In this document: piece by piece, positions 28,616 to 36,711 of the stretch
Layout of the letters: every line of letters starts with the position of its first letter
How positions within the stretch are numbered: the stretch's first letter is position 1
Assembly: GCA_016779445.1 (NCBI GenBank)
Contig: JADHNP010000015.1
Coordinates: forward strand, 1-43,236
Source: Luminiphilus sp.
GTDB lineage: Bacteria; Pseudomonadota; Gammaproteobacteria; Pseudomonadales; Halieaceae
Direction of reading: 5' to 3'
Length of the DNA stretch: 43,236 nt
The notes under the pieces: model-generated
Seen by the model: the letters and a program-made list of their open reading frames with translations, nothing else
Databases searched by the model: none
What the model was told of the DNA's origin: nothing
Made by a program: the position numbers and the translations under genes

Positions 28616-29224
28616 TTAGGTGGTCAATAGTGGCTTACCCGAGCGTAATTGCTGTCGGTCGAATGCCCGCCACAGTGCGACCAACACCAGGAGTTCGATG
28701 ACAACGAGCAGCCAGTGCAACGCCACCACCTGCTCAGTGCGATCCTCCATATTGGCGCCGCTGGCCAGCGCGGAATAGATGGCCCATGCCGCCGCCATGC
28801 CCAGGAGATATCCCGCCTGCTTCGCGATATCCAGCTTCCTGAGCTGATCTACCGAGACCATGAGCAGTGTCTCGCAACGCACCAGATAGCTGCCCAAAGA
28901 AAAAGTGAGCTGGTAGCCGATATACACAAACAGCGCCAGTGGTAATTCCACTGGCAAAGCGAGCACCGCCACGACGCCACTGAGCGTTACCAGTTCTACC
29001 AGCAGCGACAGATAAAAGAACCATCCCACTGCAAGGATGCGATGGTACTGGGTTGCGACAACCAACGTGCCGATGGCAAGACCGATACCTCCGGCAGAGA
29101 ACACGGCGGGAGAGAGGGGCGTGTAGAGCACAAATACAGCGCCTACCGATAATCCCAGAAACAGTGAGTTTAAAAATTTATATTGGATGAACCGCCCTGT
29201 GCGGAGAGCGGGATGAGACGGCAT
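28616..29224 (-). CDS. Multi-pass membrane protein of unknown function, last gene of the B12 operon
   Basis: 202 residues. I do not recognise the family. The chain is very hydrophobic, with about six likely spans (roughly 14-34, 38-57, 62-90, 93-115, 136-155, 165-187). Charged loops include YLVRCETLL, DQLRKLDIAKQ and ANMEDRTEQ. C117 is the only cysteine. It looks like half of an MFS-type bundle or a small S-component-like transporter. It starts 2 bases after the cobO stop, and btuB is 9 bases before cobO, so it is almost certainly co-transcribed behind the cobalamin riboswitch. A role in moving or holding corrinoids at the inner membrane is therefore the leading inference. The size recalls BtuM, but I cannot identify that family's signature. 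Confidence 0.8.
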   Translation of the reverse strand: MPSHPALRTGRFIQYKFLNSLFLGLSVGAVFVLYTPLSPAVFSAGGIGLAIGTLVVATQYHRILAVGWFFYLSLLVELVTLSGVVAVLALPVELPLALFVYIGYQLTFSLGSYLVRCETLLMVSVDQLRKLDIAKQAGYLLGMAAAWAIYSALASGANMEDRTEQVVALHWLLVVIELLVLVALWRAFDRQQLRSGKPLLTT

Positions 29225-29226
29225 GG

Positions 29227-29826
29227 TTAGTAGTCCACACCCAGGCGCGCCCGGATGCCTGCGCGATAGGCATGTTTGATTTCCTTGACCTCGGACACGG
29301 TATCCATGATTTCGCGCAATGCCTGCCCACCTCCGCGCCCAGTGACAACAACGCTTTGTGAGGCTGGACGCTCGGTGATCCCCGATAACACCTCTGCCTC
29401 GGGCAAATAGTCAAAAGCAAGCATATAGGTCAGCTCATCTAAGACCACCAGATCGTAGCTGGGATCGCTGAGCATCGTAGTCGCGTGTTCCCACGTGTTG
29501 ATGGCGGCGGCAATATCTGCCTCTCGATCTTGTGTGTCCCAAGTAAAGCCCGTGCCCATTTGGTAGAGCGCCACACCAGGCAGCTGCTCTTTCACAAAAA
29601 TCTCTTCGCCAGACGCCTGAACGCCCTTGATAAACTGCACGATACCCACTTTTTGCTGGTATCCAAGCGCGCGTATCACCATTCCAAACGCAGAGCTGGT
29701 TTTACCTTTGCCATCGCCCGTGAGTAATACCGCAACACCACGCTCGACATCCGCCTTGGCGATACTGTCGTCCACCGCGGCCTTCTGTTTTTTCATGGCG
29801 TTTTTATGCCGAGTATTCTTATCCAT
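29227..29826 (-). CDS. cobO: Cob(I)yrinic acid a,c-diamide adenosyltransferase (CobO/BtuR)
   Basis: 199 residues (E. coli BtuR 196). It transfers the 5'-deoxyadenosyl group of ATP to reduced corrinoids, making adenosylcobalamin in the cytoplasm. The P-loop-like ATP site is GDGKGKTSS (residues 37-45). RALGYQQKVGIVQFIKG and the LVVLDELTYMLAFDYL segment are typical of the CobA/CobO/BtuR family. The N-terminal basic stretch (MDKNTRHKNAMKKQK) is also usual. An AGGGG stands before the ATG, 9 bases after the btuB stop. With no cobalamin synthesis genes in view, salvage of imported corrinoid is the likely role. Confidence 0.96.
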   Translation of the reverse strand: MDKNTRHKNAMKKQKAAVDDSIAKADVERGVAVLLTGDGKGKTSSAFGMVIRALGYQQKVGIVQFIKGVQASGEEIFVKEQLPGVALYQMGTGFTWDTQDREADIAAAINTWEHATTMLSDPSYDLVVLDELTYMLAFDYLPEAEVLSGITERPASQSVVVTGRGGGQALREIMDTVSEVKEIKHAYRAGIRARLGVDY

Positions 29827-29835
29827 AACAAACCC

Positions 29836-31764
29836 CTATAGGGAAACCCGAACCCCCGCATAGGCGGTTAATCCCGGCATGCGGTAGCCGGGGACCTGTT
29901 GATTAGTCTCGTCCGTGAGATTCAGTACTCTCGCTTCTAACGACCAACGAGGCGTGACGGCCCAGCGCGCTGTCAGGTCGAGGGTGAGGGTGGTATCGAT
30001 TGGCGTCAAGAAAGGATCAACGGCTTTGCCAGTGTGCCGCGCTGTCAGTCTGGCGGTCCAGTGTGATTGGTCCCAAATGAGACTAATTCGGCCCGTCTCT
30101 TCCGGGCGATAAGGGCGTTGCCGCCCATTCTGTTGCGCCGTGTCGTTCCAGGTGAAATTACCCTCTAATGCTAACCGCTGCGACAGCGCCACACTGCCTA
30201 CGAGCTCGATTCCTTCAGAGGTGCTCTCGCCCTCAGTTTGCAAGTAGCCGCTGTAATTCGCCATATCATAGATAATTTCATTTTCAATTTGCTGGTCGAA
30301 CCAAATCACTTCTACCGTGGCATCACCAAGCAAGCCAACGAGACCGACCTCCCATCCCTCTGACTGTTCTTCTTTCAGTGGTGCAAGCGTGGCAGGTGGG
30401 TAGGCAAAAGGACCGGTGTTATAGGCGATCTCATATAAGCTCGGTGCCCGGAAACCGGTGCCAATCGCGCCACGAAGAGACCATTGATCGAGGCCCGGTA
30501 GGGTCTGTCGGGCGCTGACGCGCCAGCTGTCATGCTCACCAAAATCGTCGTTGTCATCGCGCCGCCAGCCAGCGGTGATCACGCCATCGAGCCATTGCTG
30601 CTGAATCTCAAGATAAAGACCGGTGTTGTCGCGTTCTCTTCCCGTGGCCCCATCATCCAATTTTTGCCTTTCTTCTTCTGCGCCGTAAGTGATGCGTGTA
30701 TTAGGCGAAGCCCGCCAAGTTCCTAATAAAGACAGCGCATTAATCTCTCCGGTCGTTCCGAAAGACAGCAGCCCGGCCGAGAAGAACGCGCGCTCCGTAT
30801 CACTTGAAGCCGCACTGAGTTCTAGCGAATGAGCGTCTTCCTCATAGGCCAGCGCCGCACGCCAGGCCTGCTGCTCATAGCGATCGTCGCAGTCATTGAG
30901 CAGGGCGAAAGTGACGGTGTCATAGCAACTGTCGTACTCGTTGTCGCCATCAATGTCGGTTGCTGAGACCTTGATGGACCAGGCGTCTGTGAGTCGAAAG
31001 TCGACTGCGCCGTGCACGGTCGTATTGTCATAGCCGTCTCGATCGGGATTGATATTGTCACTGTCCCGAGCGTTAATCCCCTCGGATTCGAGCGTTGCCA
31101 CCGACAGCGTGCCGGTGATCTGTTCGCCGGCGTAAGTGCCTTTAATGGCAGCGTGGCCAAACTCATTGCCGCCGATCTCGACCGAGGCATCGACACCTGT
31201 AGTGGCAGCCTGGTCGATGGTGGACATCAAAACGACACCGCCAGCGTCAGCACCCCATAACAAACCTTGTGGTCCGCGCAGAATTTCCACCCGGGTCAAT
31301 TCACTACTGAGTATGTGTTCAATACGAGGGCTGATTTGCGGTGAGGAAGGGTCTGCGACATTAATCCCATCCAGCACAATCCGCGTTCTAAAGCCTTCTT
31401 CGCCTCTGATGCGGACTGCCGCAGCTTTGCCAAATCCGCCATCCATTGTCACCGTGACGCCAGGTTGTGTATCGAGCAGCGATCCTAAATCGGGATATCC
31501 GAGAGACAAAATATCGTCTTGATCCAAGACGCTAACAGACACGCCGACTTGATGTGATAGATCAGCCACTCGGGATGCAACAATGACGGTTTCCTCGATC
31601 GCAGCGGGCGTTTCGTTTGTCTGAGCGATCGTGTTGCCGGTCAGGCAGAGACTCAATGGCAGCGCCAATAATTTGCTCATGAGCCGCGAGCTAGCCTGTC
31701 GACGCTGCCAGTAATAGCTGCGGAGGTTTTGTGAGGAGGGTGTATGTTGCGATCGACCCGTCAT
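29836..31764 (-). CDS. btuB: TonB-dependent cobalamin receptor BtuB
   Basis: 642 residues from ATG 31764. This outer-membrane barrel takes up vitamin B12 with TonB energy. After a signal-like LLALPLSLCLTGNTIAQ comes a TonB-box-like EETVIVAS, then the plug domain (LLDTQPGVTVTMDGGFG, RIRGEEGFRTRIVLDG, RVEILRGPQGLLWG) and a 22-strand-type barrel ending in the aromatic-rich terminus with final L (AYAGVRVSL). Start choice: ATG 31764 has AAGGA 9 bases upstream. ATG 31680 gives 614 residues, the E. coli BtuB length, and a standard signal peptide, but no ribosome site. The frame is open to 31914. The upstream riboswitch makes cobalamin the expected ligand. Confidence 0.92.
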   Translation of the reverse strand: MTGRSQHTPSSQNLRSYYWQRRQASSRLMSKLLALPLSLCLTGNTIAQTNETPAAIEETVIVASRVADLSHQVGVSVSVLDQDDILSLGYPDLGSLLDTQPGVTVTMDGGFGKAAAVRIRGEEGFRTRIVLDGINVADPSSPQISPRIEHILSSELTRVEILRGPQGLLWGADAGGVVLMSTIDQAATTGVDASVEIGGNEFGHAAIKGTYAGEQITGTLSVATLESEGINARDSDNINPDRDGYDNTTVHGAVDFRLTDAWSIKVSATDIDGDNEYDSCYDTVTFALLNDCDDRYEQQAWRAALAYEEDAHSLELSAASSDTERAFFSAGLLSFGTTGEINALSLLGTWRASPNTRITYGAEEERQKLDDGATGRERDNTGLYLEIQQQWLDGVITAGWRRDDNDDFGEHDSWRVSARQTLPGLDQWSLRGAIGTGFRAPSLYEIAYNTGPFAYPPATLAPLKEEQSEGWEVGLVGLLGDATVEVIWFDQQIENEIIYDMANYSGYLQTEGESTSEGIELVGSVALSQRLALEGNFTWNDTAQQNGRQRPYRPEETGRISLIWDQSHWTARLTARHTGKAVDPFLTPIDTTLTLDLTARWAVTPRWSLEARVLNLTDETNQQVPGYRMPGLTAYAGVRVSL

Positions 31765-31783
31765 GTTGAAGCATCCTTGATAT

Positions 31784-31809
31784 CTGGACTCGCGTCGACG
31801 CGAACCCAG
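31784..31809 (-). promoter_or_regulatory. Leader hairpin just before the btuB ribosome binding site
   Basis: On the minus strand this segment folds into a fully paired 11-bp stem (two G-U pairs) with a TCGA loop. Its core is the 14-base palindrome TCGCGTCGACGCGA at 31790-31803. It ends five bases before the AAGGA of btuB and has no T run after it, so it is not an intrinsic terminator. It is placed where the expression-platform (P13-like) hairpin of a translational cobalamin riboswitch would be. Pairing with the aptamer's loop L5 has not been worked out. Confidence 0.5.
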
Positions 31810-31926
31810 CCATTCACCGTGACAAGGAGAAGAGGGAGCCAGACAGGAGACGTCCGATAGAGCACAAAAACATGCACCCAGAAGACGCGACCTTAAAGGA
31901 GCCCTCCGCTCCACATTTTGAGGTTT

Positions 31927-32051
31927 CGTCAGGCAGGTATCGGGCTCTCACAGAAGTGATGACCGTTGCGGGGGCAGCGCCGGACTTGATTGCATCTCAC
32001 CGGACTTCCCTTTTAACCTACCCAGATCGATAAATCGGCAGGCACCTGACG
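31927..32051 (-). promoter_or_regulatory. Cobalamin riboswitch aptamer
   Basis: Read on the minus strand. The closing helix P1 pairs CGTCAGG (32045-32051) with CCTGACG (31927-31933). Inside lie the conserved GGTGCC, the AGGGAA element, CCGGTGA, the invariant core GCTGCCCCCGCAACGGT (31962-31978) and the B12 box GATACCTGCCTG (31930-31941). These are the sequence marks of the AdoCbl-type cobalamin riboswitch. At about 125 bases it is on the compact side. It precedes btuB by about 160 bases and should shut down btuB-cobO and the membrane protein when cobalamin is plentiful. The whole gap 31765-32111 is accounted for by this RNA, its leader and its promoter. Confidence 0.95.
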
Positions 32052-32057
32052 GGGCGG

Positions 32058-32086
32058 ACAATACGCTTACCTCGCAATGGGGTCAA
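32058..32086 (-). promoter_or_regulatory. Promoter of the B12 operon
   Basis: On the minus strand TTGACC (32081-32086) and TATTGT (32058-32063) are exactly 17 bases apart (5/6 and 4/6 matches). Transcription would start close to 32051, which is the first base of riboswitch helix P1. The position relative to the aptamer makes this more convincing than the hexamers alone. Confidence 0.65.
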
Positions 32087-32111
32087 TCGTCTGGGGTGTT
32101 AATATCCTCGG

Positions 32112-32642
32112 ATGGCATTATCGACAATCGAGAGCTCGCCCACCCCGGCGCAGCGCGAGCGCATTGCAACGCTGCTGGGTCGTGAGCCTCGCGGCTTGAG
32201 AGCGATTGCAGTGGCCGATACTGACGGCGAACCCATCGTCATTCGGGTCGCTTCGGTTGTGGAGCAAAAACCTTTTCCTACCCTCTATTGGCTCATCGGT
32301 AGGAATTTGTCTTTGCATATCGATCGCCTAGAGGCCGCCGGTTGGATCGCACGGTTGCAAGCGCAGGTGAATCAATCCGAGGCACTGCAAAACGCAATGC
32401 GCGCCGACCACGAGCGACACAGAATTGTCCGGAACGGGTTTCTCACCCTCGAGGAGGCTCAGTTTCTCGAGCAGCGCGGTATGCGAGCGGCACTCGATGA
32501 GAGAGGCATTGGCGGCATCACCGAATGCGATAGAATCCGCTGTCTTCACACTTGGTATGCGGCGCATCTGGTGAGCCCCAACGCGATCGGCGCCTTGGTC
32601 GATGAGCTATTGGCAGATGGTGAATACTTGGGCCTAGTCTAG
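32112..32642 (+). CDS. DUF501 domain-containing protein
   Basis: 176 residues. The DUF501 hallmarks are visible: RIATLLGREPRGLRAIAV near the start, EPIVIRVASVV, the central PFPTLYWLIGRNL, HIDRLEAAGWI, and the C-terminal GIGGITECDRIRCLHTWYAA followed by a short helical end. The function of the family is not known. I know it best from actinobacteria, where it sits near enolase and exopolyphosphatase genes. The R-x-LH pair in RCLHTWYAAH and the conserved Tyr/Trp in YWLIG look like functional residues, but no reaction is known. It is divergent from the B12 operon and followed 60 bases later by DAHP synthase. No good ribosome site precedes the ATG. Confidence 0.85.
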   Translation: MALSTIESSPTPAQRERIATLLGREPRGLRAIAVADTDGEPIVIRVASVVEQKPFPTLYWLIGRNLSLHIDRLEAAGWIARLQAQVNQSEALQNAMRADHERHRIVRNGFLTLEEAQFLEQRGMRAALDERGIGGITECDRIRCLHTWYAAHLVSPNAIGALVDELLADGEYLGLV

Positions 32643-32701
32643 GCGCTGCGCGGTGGTATGCTTCCGCGCCTGTTTAGTAAGGGATCAGCAAAGGATCATT
32701 C

Positions 32702-33760
32702 ATGTCAGCCAATATAGACGATCTCCGTATTCGCAATCTTCGGGAGCTACTCACGCCAGAGGCGCTGATAGCAGAAATGCCAGCCAGTCCTGATCTGGCG
32801 CAGCACGTGACCGACGCGCGGAGTGCCATTCAAGCGGTGCTGAATCAATCTGATGATCGGTTGGTAGTAGTGGTGGGGCCTTGCTCTATCCATGACCCCG
32901 TCGCAGCAATGGATTACGCCCGGCGTTTGAAAACAATCGCTGAGCAAGCGGCAGGTGAGCTAATGATTGTCATGCGCGTTTACTTTGAAAAACCGCGCAC
33001 TACTGTGGGGTGGAAGGGCTTGATCAATGATCCCCATCTTGACGACTCTTTCGATGTGACGGAGGGGTTAAGACGGGCTCGTAAACTATTACTGGATATC
33101 AATGCGCTGGGCCTGCCTACGGCAACTGAATACCTCGATCTTATCTCGCCGCAATATATTGCCGATCTGATCAGTTGGGGCGCTATTGGTGCGCGAACGA
33201 CAGAAAGTCAGAGTCACCGGGAGCTCGCAAGTGGCTTGTCCTGCCCGGTCGGTTTCAAGAATGGTACCGGCGGGAATATTCAGATTGCGGTAGATGCCAT
33301 TGGTGCCGCACAAAACTCGCATCACTTTTTGTCAGTGACCAAGGGGGGGCAGTCCGCTATTTTTGAGACAGAGGGGAACCCTGATTGCCATCTGATTTTG
33401 CGCGGTGGCCCCCAGCCTAACTATGATATGTTCTCCGTAGATGACGCCTGCGCGGCATTGGTGCGGGCGGGGTTGCAAGAAAGTATTATGATTGACGCCA
33501 GTCATGCAAACAGCCGAAAACAACCTGTGCTACAAATGGCGGTAGCGCAAGATATCGCGACTCAGGTAAAGCGCGGGGACCGACGTATTATCGGGCTGAT
33601 GCTGGAGAGCTTTATCGAGGCGGGTCGGCAGGATGTGAAGAACAAAGACGAGCTGGTTTATGGAATGAGCATTACTGACCCCTGTATGGACTGGCAGCAG
33701 ACTGTTGAAACACTGCATTGTTTGGCAACCGCAGTTACTCAACGACGAAATGCGACCTGA
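32702..33760 (+). CDS. aroG: 3-deoxy-7-phosphoheptulonate synthase (class I DAHP synthase)
   Basis: 352 residues (E. coli AroG 350). It condenses PEP and erythrose 4-phosphate, the first step of aromatic amino acid synthesis. Type I-alpha motifs are VVVVGPCSIHDPVAAMDYA, MRVYFEKPRTTVGWKGLIND, GARTTESQSHRELASGLS, VGFKNGTGGN and IMIDASHANSRKQ. Which amino acid feeds back on it cannot be told by eye, so the symbol stands for the AroF/AroG/AroH family. The end of the gene lies 4 bases before the chosen start of the channel gene. Confidence 0.95.
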   Translation: MSANIDDLRIRNLRELLTPEALIAEMPASPDLAQHVTDARSAIQAVLNQSDDRLVVVVGPCSIHDPVAAMDYARRLKTIAEQAAGELMIVMRVYFEKPRTTVGWKGLINDPHLDDSFDVTEGLRRARKLLLDINALGLPTATEYLDLISPQYIADLISWGAIGARTTESQSHRELASGLSCPVGFKNGTGGNIQIAVDAIGAAQNSHHFLSVTKGGQSAIFETEGNPDCHLILRGGPQPNYDMFSVDDACAALVRAGLQESIMIDASHANSRKQPVLQMAVAQDIATQVKRGDRRIIGLMLESFIEAGRQDVKNKDELVYGMSITDPCMDWQQTVETLHCLATAVTQRRNAT

Positions 33761-33764
33761 CGAC

Positions 33765-35480
33765 ATGAACCGCGCCGCAACCCTCAAGTTCACCGCCGTG
33801 CTGTGCCAATGGTTTATGGCGGTCATTTTGGTTACTGGCCCGATGCCGGCATTTGGGCAGGATGCTTTGGATGAGGAGTCCTTTGACCCAAAGAAAAAGA
33901 CAATCGCCGAACTTTCCGAAGAACTCTCCAGAGAGATCGAGTCCCTACGGCAGTTTGAGTCATACCCTCTCCCCGAAGCGTTTGAGAGCCGCAGAACATT
34001 CGAAGCGCGTCGAGACGAGAAAACAATCAAGGTGATCAAGCACATTACCTCGCTTGCGGAAAGTGTGCTCGCCCTACCAGAGGATGCGCCGGAAAGAGAG
34101 ACGTTAAAACAACTGATGGTCACAGGCGAAGACGACATTAAACTGACCCTCGTCGAGCGATTCAATAGTCTCACGCAACGTCTAAACGAGTCTTTAGGTC
34201 GCCAGGCCGACTTGTCCGGTGTAAAGCTGATGAGCGAGGAGGCCTTCTCTGAGTTACTGGACAAGTACCGGTTGTCTTACCTGGGACTCGCTACCGAACA
34301 GGTCTTGGTCCTTGAAAAATTGGGTATGGGGGACGACATATCGCGGGAAAATGTCGTCAGAATACTCAAGATTTACGGTGAGGAACTGGTGGGCCTTATT
34401 CATATCCATCACCACGCACTTGAGTTGCTGGCGGCGCGACAGCTTGTGGATGGGACCGATAGCCTTCTGGTGCAATCAGCTCAATTTGAAGTTAAGAGAC
34501 TGGACTTAGCCGTCGCGCGGCTCTCAGGCGTTGTCGCGATGCTGGAGCGAATGGGCGATGATACCCTCGCTATGCGTCGAGTCTTGATTGAGAAAAGTGG
34601 TGGTTTCGCTTTGTCGTTGGTTGATGCTGCGATCCTTAACGTGGTGTTGGCCGAAACCCAGGACAAGCTAATGGACTGGTTGCGCACAAAAGGGGCGAGC
34701 ACGTTTTTCTCGATCTCCTTATTCATTGGTATTCTTATTTTGGCGCGCTGGTTATCGCGCTTGACCAGTCGCGTTACTGAGCGCGCGCTGCGACACTCAG
34801 ATCAATCTATCTCACGGCTGTTAAAAGAAACCCTTATCTCCATGGCGGGAACGGTGGTGTTCCTCATTGGCGTATTGGTGGCGTTGGCGCAGGTTGGGGT
34901 ATCGGTCACTCCGATGATTGCCGGTCTTGGGGTGGTGGGCTTCATCGTGGGTTTTGCGCTTCAGGATACGCTCAGTAATTTCGCCTCTGGGGCGATGATT
35001 TTGGCGTATCGGCCTTTCGATACTGGCGATTTCATCTCCGCAGCGGAGGTCGAAGGGACGGTGCTCAAAATGAACCTTGTTAATACGACGATCGTGACCA
35101 TCGAAAACAAAGTGCTGATTATTCCTAACAGCAAAATCTGGGGCGGCGTCATTATGAATATGACGGGTCAGAGGTTACGCCGTACGGATATTATTTATCG
35201 CGTCAGTTATTCGGACGATGTCGATTTAGTGCAGCGCGTTCTGGAAGAACTGATCGAAGCCGACGCGCGATGGCAAAGCGACCCGGAGCCATTGGTGAGA
35301 CTCAAGCAATATAGCGAGTCATCGATCGACTTTATGGTGCGTGCCTATGCCGAGCGCGACGAATTCTGGGAGGCAGTATGGGCGCTTAATAAATCCGTGA
35401 AAAACCGTTTTGATGCCGAAGGCATTACGATTCCCTTTCCCCAACGTGAGGTGCACACCACCGCAGTGGCGACAGCCTGA
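33765..35480 (+). CDS. MscS-family mechanosensitive channel with long periplasmic N-terminus
   Basis: 571 residues from ATG 33765; ATG 33750 is an alternative that would overlap aroG. A signal peptide (1-31, ending MPAFGQ) leads into about 270 mostly helical, charged residues, probably periplasmic and partly coiled. Three membrane spans follow (about 311-330, 356-377, 381-400). The third continues as the pore-lining helix GLGVVGFIVGFALQDTLSNFASG, followed by the beta domain RPFDTGDFISAAEVEGTV and IIPNSKIWGGVIMN and a cytoplasmic alpha/beta part. The family releases solutes upon osmotic downshock. The architecture is shorter than MscK and longer than MscS. Confidence 0.92.
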   Translation: MNRAATLKFTAVLCQWFMAVILVTGPMPAFGQDALDEESFDPKKKTIAELSEELSREIESLRQFESYPLPEAFESRRTFEARRDEKTIKVIKHITSLAESVLALPEDAPERETLKQLMVTGEDDIKLTLVERFNSLTQRLNESLGRQADLSGVKLMSEEAFSELLDKYRLSYLGLATEQVLVLEKLGMGDDISRENVVRILKIYGEELVGLIHIHHHALELLAARQLVDGTDSLLVQSAQFEVKRLDLAVARLSGVVAMLERMGDDTLAMRRVLIEKSGGFALSLVDAAILNVVLAETQDKLMDWLRTKGASTFFSISLFIGILILARWLSRLTSRVTERALRHSDQSISRLLKETLISMAGTVVFLIGVLVALAQVGVSVTPMIAGLGVVGFIVGFALQDTLSNFASGAMILAYRPFDTGDFISAAEVEGTVLKMNLVNTTIVTIENKVLIIPNSKIWGGVIMNMTGQRLRRTDIIYRVSYSDDVDLVQRVLEELIEADARWQSDPEPLVRLKQYSESSIDFMVRAYAERDEFWEAVWALNKSVKNRFDAEGITIPFPQREVHTTAVATA

Positions 35481-35508
35481 TCTCTCCTAGCCTTGGGTGG
35501 GGCTTAGC

Positions 35509-36669
35509 TCAATACGTCCACGTAATGCCTGTGGACAGTTGATAGTCGCTTTTCTCCAAACTTTTATCATCTTGAGTTCCCGCGGTGTCGAGGTCGACAC
35601 GCGCATTGATAGTCCAAAAGAAACTATTGAACAGCTCCCAATTCAACATGAGATTAAGATCGCCCCTCACCCTCTTTGAGTCCGTTAGCGAGGGATAGGC
35701 GTTACCTACCAGAGAAATATCCATATCTCGATCGCTAAAATGATAAAGGTGCCACTTTAGATTCAAAAATAGCTCGGCATCGTTACAGGTTACGAGGTTG
35801 GCGTTACCCAGTGTGTTGGCTAGCCCAGTATCAAATGTGCCCGGTGCAATAAAAGAGGCGGCATCATCGCTTTGTTCGTCGCATGACACCCGTTTCTCTC
35901 GCACGCCTTGTATACCGGCGGACATTGCCAGCTCGTGCCCCAGCTCTTCAATGAAATATCGGCCAAGCCCAAACCCCAGCGATCCTCGTTGATCAACCCC
36001 CAAGGCTTCATTAGATGAGTAGATCGCATTGAGCACGCGATAAGATTGTGACGCTTTTTTGCCACGCTGCATCCAAAATTCGCGATAAAGCGTGATATTG
36101 GAGCTTTTAGTGGATTGTTCAATCGTGCCCTCGTCACTGGTGCTCTTGGTCTTGCTCTCGTCAAAGCGCAGGTTGAAGCCAGTGCGTCCGTTCCTTACGT
36201 CATAAGTGCCTCTCGCCTGCAGGATCAGTGTGAGGGCAGTGGGGTCGGCCTGAAACTGTGTGCTTAAACTAAGATCAAGTTTGTCCGCCAGTTGCTCTTC
36301 TATCGAGCGGATTTCCACCACATCGATAGTGACAAGTGTTCGCTCCTTTCCGTGCGTGCTAAAGATCAGCTCGCCGGCCACCTCGGATGATGAGAAACGC
36401 CCGTAAAGACGCTCCCCATCCTCTAAGCGCACCTCGTAAAGATACCGGCTATCAATCTGATGCACGTCGCGCCACTTGATTTGAATCATGCCGGCGTAAT
36501 CGGTGTTTAACGACAACTTCCCAGCGGTCATAGAGTCAACGGCGCCCGTGAGCTGATCACCGTTTTGAACAGTGATAACGTCGGTTTTGGAATGAGCTGA
36601 TACTTGAGAGGTTTGCATCAGCGCCAGGAGTAAGAGGCTGCAGCACGTCAGTCTACATGTGGCACGCAT
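35509..36669 (-). CDS. DUF481 family protein, probable outer-membrane beta-barrel
   Basis: 386 residues from ATG 36669; a TTG 18 bases upstream is a weaker start. A signal peptide ends near QVSAHS. Residues about 30-120 form a beta-rich module that speaks of surface or lipid binding only by analogy (DVITVQNGDQLTGAV, YEVRLEDGERLYGRF). From about 135 on, alternating strands such as GFNLRFDES, SLGFGLGRYFI and a terminal YQLSTGITWTY with a final aromatic residue suggest a DUF481 barrel. One cysteine pair is possible (VSCDEQ and VTCNDAE). Function is unknown; E. coli YdiY is a relative. It converges on the MscS-type gene about 28 bases away. Confidence 0.85.
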   Translation of the reverse strand: MRATCRLTCCSLLLLALMQTSQVSAHSKTDVITVQNGDQLTGAVDSMTAGKLSLNTDYAGMIQIKWRDVHQIDSRYLYEVRLEDGERLYGRFSSSEVAGELIFSTHGKERTLVTIDVVEIRSIEEQLADKLDLSLSTQFQADPTALTLILQARGTYDVRNGRTGFNLRFDESKTKSTSDEGTIEQSTKSSNITLYREFWMQRGKKASQSYRVLNAIYSSNEALGVDQRGSLGFGLGRYFIEELGHELAMSAGIQGVREKRVSCDEQSDDAASFIAPGTFDTGLANTLGNANLVTCNDAELFLNLKWHLYHFSDRDMDISLVGNAYPSLTDSKRVRGDLNLMLNWELFNSFFWTINARVDLDTAGTQDDKSLEKSDYQLSTGITWTY

Positions 36670-36711
36670 GACGGATATCTCTACCAATTTTGAGAAACTT
36701 GTTAAGTTGGA

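Noticed and set aside
31765-31914. Fifty extra codons at the btuB N-terminus (GTG 31914)
   Set aside because: They read through the riboswitch leader and the hairpin, lack a ribosome site and look like no protein segment.
33530-34264. 244-codon Ser-rich minus-strand frame opposite aroG and the channel gene
   Set aside because: Antisense shadow of two recognised genes; low complexity, no start signal.
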